Translations under genes and position numbers: made by a program
Part shown: piece by piece, positions 37,301 to 45,639 of the stretch
Layout: each line of letters starts with the position of its first letter
How positions within the stretch are numbered: position 1 is the stretch's first letter
The notes under the pieces: generated by a model
What the model saw: the letters and a program-made list of their open reading frames with translations, nothing else
What the model was told of the DNA's origin: nothing
The model's database searches: none
Assembly (NCBI RefSeq): GCF_000717475.1
Contig: NZ_JPIK01000004.1
Coordinates: forward strand, 205,843 to 269,842
Direction: 5' to 3'
Origin: Desulfonatronum thiodismutans
GTDB lineage: Bacteria; Desulfobacterota; Desulfovibrionia; Desulfovibrionales; Desulfonatronaceae
Length of the DNA stretch: 64,000 nucleotides

Positions 37301-37991
37301 CTGGTCCGAGTTGGCCCCCGGTCACCTGCGGGAGGCCCCTTTAGCCACGGCGGCCCGGTTCTTCCAGGCCCGGCTGCTGCAGGAACTGCTGCGCAACTAC
37401 CTGCGCCAGTCCGACCAGCCGGTCCACCTGCTGGCCGTGGAACAGTCCGCCCAGCGCCCTCTGCCCGGAGCCGCGGCCAAGATCGTCCTGCGCGGCAGGC
37501 TGGACCGGATCGACCAGGATCTTGCACTGAACATCCCCATGATTCTGGACTACAAGACCGGCGGGGCGTCCCGGCGCAAGCCGCTGGACATCCTTCGCCT
37601 GGAAGAACTGGCGAATAACCTGACAGACCTGTCTCCGGGCGACGAAACCGCGGCCCACGCGGGACTGACCCTGGTCAACACCCACCTCCCGGACCCGCAA
37701 CTGCCCGGCTACCTCTATCTCCACGCCGCGCCGGCCCTGTGCGGCTACGTGCATCTCGGCGAATGGCAGGCCCAAAAGCGTTTCGTCCCGCTGACCAAAC
37801 CGGGCAAAAAAGACGAGACCGAACGCCTGACGCATCAATTCCTGGACTGGCAGACGCAAGGCCTGCCCGCGATCCTGGAATGGCTCGGCCGCCACATCCT
37901 GGAAGCCCCCCTGTTCTCCCCCGCCACCCAACCCGGAACCTGCCCTTCCTGCCCCTGGCGGATTACCTGTCCCTGGGCCTTGGCGGAATAA
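34302..37991 (+). CDS. addB: AddB-like protein with an extra N-terminal RecB-type nuclease domain
   Basis: 1229 residues. Residues about 1-190 form a RecB-family nuclease: RRLHGDVAHQAL (H35), VRVDRLV (D132), VLDFKLG (D146, K148) and QVRSYQRLL (Q160, Y164), as in the C terminus of AddA. About 240-900 is the inactive-helicase-like AddB body. About 920-1229 is the second nuclease with MGRLAHDILE, LRGRLDRID and ILDYKTG, plus an iron-sulfur site: Cys in TYLHCPLRFF and three Cys in CPSCPWRITC at the C terminus. It overlaps addA by 1 nt. Together they resect double-strand breaks for recombination. Confidence 0.85.
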   Translation: MRDPLFPHLLLAPPDASSWTDPSATSRRLHGDVAHQALALLGPGETSLVAMTRRLQQARALLGVHPARLDLAPLASAMVRTLAHPLMAELFSETALALAEQEIVIPAQVRAQVSAHPHGPSSTASHALVRVDRLVLLPDGTAWVLDFKLGAGDPDADRTQVRSYQRLLADLLGRECHGALVNLERAEVAALPPVQSRLRPDSSSENPGSSTCPFPEALLPSPPEDHAPPIRVLPLHADPITLLHDHLRARCADAPFLAMANIQVIFPHRRPRIYLHQALARSLDAPFLPPRCSSLEDWILRQACLASDDPPALAAPLDQAWLLHEIDAAMIGKRETTPWHRFLPWGLRLAQVLDELDREQITAQALDHPPDDLPEATARLLADLGAVQTAFHERLADRNLATPATLAARIPPERHHREHSPSSGSVSPLDGPTYLCGLFALTRTEADLVQSLRRAGAELWWQADHPLPDPLQRWAAAWKADLDWEFAPGDQDEGQTQGLAQGLAQGLAPTFILAHDLHSELRRLAEDAASWRQEEKVAVILPDPALLRPVLAHLPMDKEVNVTLGLPLERSALGLLLHTLTRMTRDGRLTGVGPASRDYLDLWQNPWVRRLLPSGGLARLRRLIQGQGHAFLDSAALVELLRECVAADVEDVAGAEVVYEDGNEHEDGYEGKFEGGREETDAAKPAESSMAGLAALFHEALGLTTLKELGEFLPRLLDALQVRERAPSVLEMHAVHALYSTVLPGLEQTLSRNRALPPAALWSVFWNCLGLERIPFSGEPLTSWQVMGLLESRLLCFDKVIVLECVEGVLPRTAAPNPLLPEALRPALGLPPGYAEERIIHYHLQRLMASAGEVRLYSRQGMSPNPLEGRTMPSRYWERELWNREKAAGKLLHGSVSRVALELDLSLSPGRPPEKTAMTERLARRLERGLSLSALRTYLHCPLRFFKEEVAAFPPRHDPRDDPGAAVMGRLAHDILERLFRPHEQSTVAPRDLLSGFDDIWSELAPGHLREAPLATAARFFQARLLQELLRNYLRQSDQPVHLLAVEQSAQRPLPGAAAKIVLRGRLDRIDQDLALNIPMILDYKTGGASRRKPLDILRLEELANNLTDLSPGDETAAHAGLTLVNTHLPDPQLPGYLYLHAAPALCGYVHLGEWQAQKRFVPLTKPGKKDETERLTHQFLDWQTQGLPAILEWLGRHILEAPLFSPATQPGTCPSCPWRITCPWALAE

Positions 37992-38012
37992 TCCCCTTTC
38001 GCCTACCTGAGT

Positions 38013-38153
38013 GTTGAAAAAGTCCTTATCCTCAGTCCTTTCAAAAACCCCAAGTGCAAGGAACAAAAAAAGTTCACGGTCGAAGCGTATTTATTCATAC
38101 GCGAGAGTTTGAACTTTTTGCGGCGACGCAGCAATTGGGAGTTTTTCAACGGA
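38013..38153. repeat. Palindromic MITE-like repeat element
   Basis: About 140 bp bounded by GTTGAAAAAGTCC (38013-38025) and its imperfect inverse ending in GGGAGTTTTTCAACGGAC (38138-38155). Nested inside are AAAAAGTTCA (38058-38067) with TGAACTTTTT (38110-38119), and CGTAT/ATACG around 38085-38101. It fills the convergent gap between addB and trmO and touches the trmO stop. The strands could fold into one long hairpin. Non-coding; probably dispersed in the genome. Confidence 0.65.
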
Positions 38154-38156
38154 CTG

Positions 38157-38633
38157 CTACGTGAACCGACCATCCGACCTTTGCTCGGCCACGGTCTCTC
38201 CCGGCGTCTCCAGCCAGCCGGCCCGGGCTTGCGCGTGGGCGTCGAATTTCGGGACATAGGGCTTGATGTCCAGCAACGGAGTGCCGTCCAGGACGTCCAC
38301 GTTGCGGATATGCAGCACGCCGTCCTCGATCCGGTCCAGTTCCACGATGGACAGGCCGATGGGGTTGGGCCGCTTGGGCGCGCGGGTGGCGAACAGACCT
38401 CTGGAGACGGTGTCCATGAACGGGACGACCTCGAGGTTGAATCCTTGGCTGCCATGAAAATGGTACAGCAAGATGAGATGGGAAAAACCATCCAGATCCT
38501 TCAACCCGGCTTGATATGCCTCCGACATTTCCACCGTTCCCCGTACTCCCGCTGCTCCGGCGGGCTGAATCGGCATGCCGCTCAGCTCCTTGAACGGGCT
38601 GCGGATCATGCCAATGGAATGCATTTCAATCAT
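38157..38633 (-). CDS. trmO: TrmO-type tRNA (N6-threonylcarbamoyladenosine37) methyltransferase
   Basis: TsaA/TrmO family, 158 residues, SAM-dependent methyltransferase acting on t6A37 of tRNA. Key patterns: IGMIRSPFKE at the N terminus, GLKDLDGFSHLILLYHFH, then FATRAPKRPNPIGLSIVEL and VLDGTPLLDIKPYVPKFD. The E. coli protein has an extra C-terminal domain; this is the short form. GAGGAG lies 8 nt before the ATG. Confidence 0.87.
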   Translation of the reverse strand: MIEMHSIGMIRSPFKELSGMPIQPAGAAGVRGTVEMSEAYQAGLKDLDGFSHLILLYHFHGSQGFNLEVVPFMDTVSRGLFATRAPKRPNPIGLSIVELDRIEDGVLHIRNVDVLDGTPLLDIKPYVPKFDAHAQARAGWLETPGETVAEQRSDGRFT

Positions 38634-38675
38634 CTTGTTCTCTCCTCACAGGAAATCATGCTCTGAACAAACCAG

Positions 38676-39182
38676 CTACCTGGGCACCGGCCCCTGCTGC
38701 GCCGAAAACACGTCGACCTCGCCGGACAACGACTCTTCTCGACGAGGGACCGCTTGAAACTCGCCTTGCGTTAAACGCATGCGGTATCCGAACGTCAAGA
38801 AGACGTCCTTGTCCGAAGGAACTGCTTTAAGCGGGATGGCAAAGGAAAAGTCCACCCCTTTCGGGTCCATCCGTCGCACAAGATAGGAATTGTGATCCCG
38901 AGCGAAAACGACTCCTTGCTCATCGCTGATATACGCGAAAAAATCCAGATCCTGGAACCACTCAGCCCATCCGGGCCAGACTGTGGTATTCGGCAGGGCC
39001 TTTCCGGTAACGCTATACCGATCGCCCTCCATCCGGGCCATATACTGAAAATTCCAGAAGTCCAGCGAAATGACGTCGGTTTGGTTCGGGAGCAGTTGAT
39101 TCCGCGGCAGGTGCTTAACACTCAGGTGGGAACATCCGGTCAACAGAATCAGGAAGCACAAAAAGATAAGGCTTTTTTTCAT
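38676..39182 (-). CDS. Lipoprotein of unknown function
   Basis: Unrecognised 168-residue lipoprotein. ATG at 39182 has GGAGAG 5-6 nt upstream. Signal MKKSLIFLCFLILLTGC has a clear lipobox LTGC (Cys 17). The rest is beta-rich with aromatic clusters (VISLDFWNFQYMARM, WPGWAEWFQDLDFFAY). It is monocistronic by spacing (42 nt to trmO start on the left, 131 nt to the permease). Confidence 0.65.
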   Translation of the reverse strand: MKKSLIFLCFLILLTGCSHLSVKHLPRNQLLPNQTDVISLDFWNFQYMARMEGDRYSVTGKALPNTTVWPGWAEWFQDLDFFAYISDEQGVVFARDHNSYLVRRMDPKGVDFSFAIPLKAVPSDKDVFLTFGYRMRLTQGEFQAVPRREESLSGEVDVFSAQQGPVPR

Positions 39183-39313
39183 TTCGTCTCTCCAGGACAA
39201 GGGGCTACAGGAAATCTCAAATTCACCGGAGTGATGCCAGGACTTTCGATAGCCTCATCATGCAATCCGAATCAAGCACTGAACAAGTTGAAGAAACTCG
39301 GCGACAGGCAAAA

Positions 39314-40471
39314 TCATCGTCCTCCTCGTGACAACACCGCTCCCGCCGTCCATCTCCAGGTGAACAGAGCCAAGAGCACTACGGCGGAGACAACGCCCGC
39401 AAGCCTTCCCTCCTCTTCATCCGCGCCAATGCGCCAATTCCCCAGGACACCAGCCATAAAATCAGTTTGTCCGTAAACCCAGTCCACCAGCAGGCCCAGG
39501 GCCAGGGTGCAGATCACGATCCCGGAAACGTAGATCACAGTGGCCCGGCGGCCAAGAATTTTGGAGATTACGGTCAAGGCCGCGGCGTTGACCGCCGGAC
39601 CGGCCAGTAGAAAGACCAGGGCCGCTCCCGGGTTCAGGCCCTTGAGCACCAAGGCCGCGGCAATGGGCGTGGAGGCCGTGGCGCAGACGTACAGCGGCAC
39701 GGAAATCACCAGCATGGCCACCATGGCCAGCACGGGATTTCCCAGCCACCTGGAGACCATTTCCGGTGTGAGCCAAACGGAGATCCCCCCGGCTATGAGC
39801 ACGCCCAGCAGAAACCATGGAGCGATGTCCCGAAACAGATCGCCGAAGGCAAAGGCCATGCCCGCACGCAGGCGGAGCAGAGCCGAGGTTTTAGCCGGAG
39901 GCTGGTCAGGCTTGTGGTTTTGAGACTGCCCTTGAGACTGCACTGTAGCGCAACCGCATCCTGCCCCGGTCAAGCACGGAGACGAGGACGGGAACGGGGA
40001 CGGACTGGGGGAAGGAGAAAACTGAGGCTTGGAAGGAGGCAGTGCCTGCGGTTCGTTGCTCCGATCCAGGGCCTGAACCATGGTCCCGGTGACAAGGGCC
40101 GTGAAAAATGCGGACAGCGGGCGGACAATGGTCATGAAAGGGTCCAGCAGAGCCCAGGTCACTGCTATCGAATCCACGCCCGTCTCGGGCGTGGAGATCA
40201 GAAAGGCCGCGGTGGGCCCCTTGGCCGCGCCCTGACGACGCAGGCCCGCGGCGGTGGGCAGCACCCCGCAACTGCACAGCGGGATGGGCACGCCCACAGC
40301 CGCGGCTTTGATCAATCCCGAAAATGACGATGTGCCCAGATGCCTGGCCACCAGGTCGTCCGGCAAAAAGGCCTTGAGCACTCCCGCGAAGAAAAACCCC
40401 AAAAGCATGTACGGCGCCGAGGCCACGAGCACGTCCCACCCGGCCAGGGCCACTTGCAATCCCCAATCCAT
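39314..40471 (-). CDS. Metal-type permease (SO_0444/ArsP-like, DUF318)
   Basis: Predicted efflux permease of 385 residues in two membrane halves. The conserved CSCGVLP (C66, C68) and a mirrored CATASTPIAAALVLKGLNPG in the second half define the family. Between the halves lies a cytoplasmic linker of alternating Ser-Pro (SPSPSPSPFPSSSP) followed by CLTGAGCGC, a cysteine cluster suited to thiophilic metal binding. ATG at 40471 has GGAGGT 4-5 nt upstream. A CadC-like repressor gene lies upstream and a perfect operator palindrome is in its promoter, so metal-induced expression is likely. Confidence 0.82.
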   Translation of the reverse strand: MDWGLQVALAGWDVLVASAPYMLLGFFFAGVLKAFLPDDLVARHLGTSSFSGLIKAAAVGVPIPLCSCGVLPTAAGLRRQGAAKGPTAAFLISTPETGVDSIAVTWALLDPFMTIVRPLSAFFTALVTGTMVQALDRSNEPQALPPSKPQFSPSPSPSPFPSSSPCLTGAGCGCATVQSQGQSQNHKPDQPPAKTSALLRLRAGMAFAFGDLFRDIAPWFLLGVLIAGGISVWLTPEMVSRWLGNPVLAMVAMLVISVPLYVCATASTPIAAALVLKGLNPGAALVFLLAGPAVNAAALTVISKILGRRATVIYVSGIVICTLALGLLVDWVYGQTDFMAGVLGNWRIGADEEEGRLAGVVSAVVLLALFTWRWTAGAVLSRGGR

Positions 40472-40527
40472 GTTCACCTCCATAAGCGTCCCCAAAAACG
40501 TCCGGGCCGTTGAAAAGCCTTCGAGGT

Positions 40528-40547
40528 GAACATATGACAATATGTTC
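40528..40547. promoter_or_regulatory. ArsR/SmtB-type operator
   Basis: Perfect inverted repeat GAACATAT-GACA-ATATGTTC, 8-bp arms with a 4-bp spacer, 57 bp before the permease ATG. An extra half-site-like AGATGTTCA follows. The AT-rich GAACAT/ATGTTC pattern is what ArsR/SmtB winged-helix repressors bind, and such a repressor is encoded next door. Confidence 0.72.
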
Positions 40548-40620
40548 AGATGTTCAAGAAAAAAGTTGTCCTGCTTCAGGGCGGATTTGTTCCCGATCCT
40601 CTGGCTCTATCCGGATCGGT

Positions 40621-40691
40621 ATCGAAATCGAAATCGTGATCAAAATCGATTTCTGATAACTTTCCGATTTCGATAGCGATTTCGATTTCGA
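40621..40691. repeat. Inverted ATCG-hexamer repeat
   Basis: ATCGAAATCGAAATCG (40621-40636) on the left and CGATTTCGATAGCGATTTCG onward (40665-40691) on the right form an imperfect inverted repeat of the same word type as 12618-12647. Confidence 0.55.
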
Positions 40692-40749
40692 CTGATGCCG
40701 GGCCACCCTGGGGACACGCCCTGAACACTCAATCGTCTACTATACTGGG

Positions 40750-40778
40750 AATTTTGATGTTCCACAGAGATCAAAATT
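40750..40778. other. AT-rich hairpin downstream of arsR-type gene
   Basis: AATTTTGAT and ATCAAAATT form a perfect 9-bp stem with an 11-nt loop, 45 bp past the repressor stop. There is no T run, so termination is uncertain; a protein-binding palindrome is the alternative. Confidence 0.35.
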
Positions 40779-40822
40779 GCCCTGGGCCCTGCTTCAGCAG
40801 ACTGGACCATCAATGCAACCCG

Positions 40823-41182
40823 CTACTCCGCCACATGCTCCTCGGCCTGCTTGAGCAATCCCACGATGTGCGCGTCGTCCAGGCTGTAGATCACGTTCTT
40901 GCCGTCCTTGCGATATTTGACGATGCGGGCCGCTCGCAGCACGCGCAACTGGTGAGACACCGCCGATGAACTCATGGACAGCAGCTCGGCCAGGTCGCAG
41001 ACGCACAATTCGGAAATGCTCAAGGCCTCCAGGATGCGCACCCGGGCGGGTTCGCCCATGGCCTTGAACAACTCGGCCATCCGCAGGAGGGTCTCATCCG
41101 GAACCATCCGTCCCGCCACCCGCCGCACCGCGTCATCATGGACGCACACCTCGCCGCAAACGTCATCCAACCGCTGATCCAT
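40823..41182 (-). CDS. CadC-like ArsR/SmtB metal-sensing repressor
   Basis: Winged-helix dimeric repressor of 119 residues. Four cysteines fall at C9, C13, C60 and C62, almost the same spacing as the alpha3N site of CadC (Cys7, Cys11, Cys58, Cys60) that senses Cd/Pb/Zn; the last pair is in the signature ELCVCDL. The HTH is AELLSMSSSAVSHQLRVLRAA. It probably represses the downstream permease through the palindrome at 40528-40547, and metal binding relieves repression. Confidence 0.87.
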   Translation of the reverse strand: MDQRLDDVCGEVCVHDDAVRRVAGRMVPDETLLRMAELFKAMGEPARVRILEALSISELCVCDLAELLSMSSSAVSHQLRVLRAARIVKYRKDGKNVIYSLDDAHIVGLLKQAEEHVAE

Positions 41183-41254
41183 GTCTACCTCGATGAGACG
41201 CTCTCAATCGTCAATTTTCTCTGTTCCTTGCCCTTGGTTTTTTCATGGCATCAC

Positions 41255-43057
41255 TCAATACCCGCCCGAAACCACCACATCATACGTCCCCCGCACTGAA
41301 TTGAGCAGCATGACCCGATCGGCCCCACGCAGATCCTCCGGCCGAAGCACCCGCTCCTTCAGCTCTCCCCGCTCCACCATTTCGGCCCGCATCGTCCCGC
41401 CCAGCAAACCGCATCGGATCGGCGGGGTCCAGAGAACGCCGTCCAGGTTAATGGCCAGGTTGGCCCGGATGGATTCGGTGAGTTCGCCTCGCTCGTTTTG
41501 CAGCAGGATGTCGTCGAATCCGGGATGGGCGGCCAGGGTTTGGGCGTAGACTTGGCGATGGGTGGTCTTGTGGTAAAGGAAGATGTCCGAGGAATCCACC
41601 GCCGACGTGGCAAGGGTCACGCGAAGGGGGACGGAGGACGGCGATGGCGGGGGCAGGTGTTCCAGGGCAACGGCCCCGTCCTTGTCCAGAAGCAGGCGGA
41701 CCATTTGTGATTTTTGGCCAAATCCCGCGGACAGCCCGTCCAGTCGATCACGGACCAGCTGCACGTCCAGGTGAAAATCAAAATACTCGGCCGAAGCGCC
41801 CAGCCGGGTCAGGTGCCGCTCCAGCAGCGCATACCCGTGTCCCGGGGTCCAGAGCATGGTTTCCAGGAGCCGGAATTCCGGCATTCGTCGATGAAGCACC
41901 TCGGCCTTGGTCCGACACTCCGCGTACTCGCCCCGAACGTTCGAATCCCAGACGATTCCCCCGCCGACCCCGTATTCGGCCCGGTTCCGGTGCTGGTCCA
42001 CCAGCACCGTGCGAATGGCCACGTTGAACGCGGCCCGGATTCCCGGTTTGGCGCCGGAGGCTGAACGGGTCGCCCGCGGCCCCACGTATCCGACGCAGCC
42101 GGTATACAGGCCGCGCGGGGAGGATTCCAAATCCGCGATGATGTCCATGCTGGCGGCCTTGGGCGCGCCGGTGATGGAGGCCGGAGGAAAAAGGCCAGCG
42201 AAGATCTCCGTCAACGAATGGCTTGTCCGCGCCCGGACCGTGGAGACCATCTGCCAGACCGTGGCGTGCTTCTCCACCCGGCACAGGTCGTCCACCACCA
42301 CGCTGCCGGTTTCAGCGATCCGGCCCAGATCGTTGCGGACCATGTCCGTGATCATCACGTTCTCGGCTCGATCCTTGGGCGACCGGCGCAGCTCATCGGC
42401 CAGGGTCTGATCCTGCTCCAGGGTCCGCCCCCGAGGCCGGGTGCCTTTCATCGGCTCGGAAACGATCTCCTCGCCGTCCAGAACAAAGAACCGTTCCGGC
42501 GAGAAACTGCATACCGCCCAATCCGGCAGATGGACATACGCGGCATGAGACGGGGGCCGGTCCCGGCAGACGGACAGGAAAAAATCCCAGGGGTCGCCAG
42601 GGAACGCGGTTCGCAGCCGGAAGGTAAAGTTGACCTGGTAGCACTCCCCCACCCGCAGATGCTCCCGGATGCTCCCGAGGGCCTCCCGGTAGCTGGATTC
42701 GGAAATGGACGGGGACCAGGCCAGCGGCGCGGACACAGGATCCGTGCCTCTCAGGAAGTCGAGAGGCGCGATCCGCTCGACCCGCTCAAAGATCCCGAAC
42801 CAGAGCAACGGCGGGCCGTCCTCGGTTCGCGGGCGGACCCTCAGCGCGGGGTCAAAGGCCGGAGCGGCCTCGTAGGACACGAACCCGGCGGCGTACAGAC
42901 CCTGTTTCGCCAAACCGTCGATCCGCTCCAGGCATGGCCCGACCCGTTCCACGCTTTCAGCCCGGATCACTTCGCACGGGTCGCGAAACGTCAGCCAAAG
43001 CCTGGAAGCCGCGTCCCAGAGCAGGACGCGGTTCTGGTCGTCGGGGATGCGGGACAT
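41255..43057 (-). CDS. pabBC: PabB-PabC fusion: aminodeoxychorismate synthase I / lyase
   Basis: Makes p-aminobenzoate for folate. Residues about 1-370 are the chorismate-binding enzyme: FSPERFF, the PabB-specific Lys in EPMKGTRPRG, TDMVRNDLGR and ASITGAPK. Residues about 375-600 are an aminotransferase class IV domain (4-amino-4-deoxychorismate lyase): HKTTHRQVYAQ with the PLP Lys, and NERGELTESIRANLAI. One polypeptide thus covers two steps; the glutaminase PabA is not in the window. ATG at 43057 is chosen over a start at 43078; no SD is evident. It ends the minus-strand run after the signalling cluster. Confidence 0.9.
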   Translation of the reverse strand: MSRIPDDQNRVLLWDAASRLWLTFRDPCEVIRAESVERVGPCLERIDGLAKQGLYAAGFVSYEAAPAFDPALRVRPRTEDGPPLLWFGIFERVERIAPLDFLRGTDPVSAPLAWSPSISESSYREALGSIREHLRVGECYQVNFTFRLRTAFPGDPWDFFLSVCRDRPPSHAAYVHLPDWAVCSFSPERFFVLDGEEIVSEPMKGTRPRGRTLEQDQTLADELRRSPKDRAENVMITDMVRNDLGRIAETGSVVVDDLCRVEKHATVWQMVSTVRARTSHSLTEIFAGLFPPASITGAPKAASMDIIADLESSPRGLYTGCVGYVGPRATRSASGAKPGIRAAFNVAIRTVLVDQHRNRAEYGVGGGIVWDSNVRGEYAECRTKAEVLHRRMPEFRLLETMLWTPGHGYALLERHLTRLGASAEYFDFHLDVQLVRDRLDGLSAGFGQKSQMVRLLLDKDGAVALEHLPPPSPSSVPLRVTLATSAVDSSDIFLYHKTTHRQVYAQTLAAHPGFDDILLQNERGELTESIRANLAINLDGVLWTPPIRCGLLGGTMRAEMVERGELKERVLRPEDLRGADRVMLLNSVRGTYDVVVSGGY

Positions 43058-43123
43058 GCGGTTTTGGATGCGGCGCACGATGCGCTTGGAACGCGAGGAC
43101 GAAAGCGGGCGGGGTTCAGGCCG

Positions 43124-44376
<1,253 letters not shown>

Positions 44377-44377
<1 letters not shown>

Positions 44378-45639
44378 CAGTTTTCCTCCGGTGTTATCGG
44401 CAAAAACAGCAGAAACGCGGCACCCTCGCCGACCTCGTCGTCGATTTCCAGGAAGCCGTGGTGTTCCCGCGCCAGATTGGCGCAAATGTACAGCCCGAGC
44501 CCGGTTCCCTTGCCCACCGGCTTGGTGGTGAAAAAGGGATCGAAAATCCGCCCCCGGATGTCCGGAGGAATGCCCGGCCCGGCGTCGGCGACGCGCAGCA
44601 CGGCATAACTCTTGCCCGCGCGCTCACGGACCTCGGTGGTCAGGGTGACCCGGCGACGGGCCCGGTCCTCCAGAGAATCCACGGCGTCGACGGCATTGTT
44701 CAGGAGATTGATCACCACCTGGCTGAGCTGACCGTAATTGCCTGGAATCGGTGGCAATGAATGAAAATCCCTGCACACGTCCACCCGAGTCTTGTAACGA
44801 TTGTGCAACATGACCAGCGCGGAATCAACCAGTTCGTTGAGATCGATGTCCAGGCTTCGGGCGTCGTCCGAACGGGAAAAGACGCGCAAGCAGCGCACAA
44901 TGTCCTCGGCCCGCCATAATCCTTCAAAGATATGGGCCAGCAGTTCGGGAATCTCCTCCATCAGGGTGGGATAGTCCACCCGCTTCTCGAACTCCGCCAA
45001 AGCGGCCCGCTGCTCCTCGGTCATGGCTCCGCGGCAATGGTTCACCAGGGAAATCAGGTCGGCGATGTCCTTCTCCAGACCGTGGCAACTGTTCTTCACG
45101 AAATTCAAAGGGTTGTTGATCTCGTGGGCCACGCCCGCCGCCAAGACCCCCAGCGCGGCCATCTTTTCCGAAAAAATAAGCTGATTCTGAGCCTTCTTGA
45201 GCTGATCCAATGCCTTTTGCAGGGTCTTGTTCCGTTCCGTCAGATCATGCTCAGCGCGGCGCAGGGCCAGATGGGTGCGAACCCTGGCCAGCACTTCCTC
45301 CACGTGAAAAGGCTTGGTGACGTAGTCCCGGCCTCCGGCTTCAAAAGCCCGGACCTTGTCCGCCGTGTCCTCCAGGGCGCTGACGAACAACACCGGGATG
45401 TCCGCCAAGGCCGGGTCCGCTTTCAGTCGACGACAAACCTCAAAGCCGTCCATGCCCGGCATATTGATGTCCAAAAGGACCAGATCAGGCGGCAGACGCC
45501 GGGCCGCCTCCAGGGCCATGGCTCCGGAGGTGGCCGGACGGACCCTGAACCCTTGCTCCTTGAGAATCCCGGACAACAGATGCAGGTTGGCCGGGACGTC
45601 GTCCACGATCAGGATGGATGGGGTTGCGGATTCGTTCAC
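44377..45639 (-). CDS. REC-histidine kinase (NtrB/ZraS-like transmitter)
   Basis: 420 residues with a GTG start overlapping the previous stop by 4 nt. Receiver domain about 8-125 (LIVDDVPAN, Asp in [15 protein letters not shown]), coiled coil about 128-170, HisKA with His in [14 protein letters not shown], a helical insert, and HATPase_c with [19 protein letters not shown] and GTGLGLYI. The HEINNPL type H box differs from the HEIRTPL kinases around it, placing it in another transmitter subfamily. It may pass phosphate to or from the next gene's receiver. Confidence 0.87.

Larger units (their letters stand above)
40472..40822. other. Regulatory/intergenic region between repressor and permease
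   Basis: About 350 gene-free bases holding three distinct structures: the GAACATAT operator (40528-40547), the ATCG-type inverted repeat (40621-40691) and an AT-rich hairpin (40750-40778). Because of the operator, the permease is expected to have its own promoter rather than depend on read-through from the repressor gene. Confidence 0.55.

Noticed and set aside
40617..40696. ATCG-rich inverted repeat as a CRISPR array
   Set aside because: Unit length is six bases with no spacers and no cas genes.
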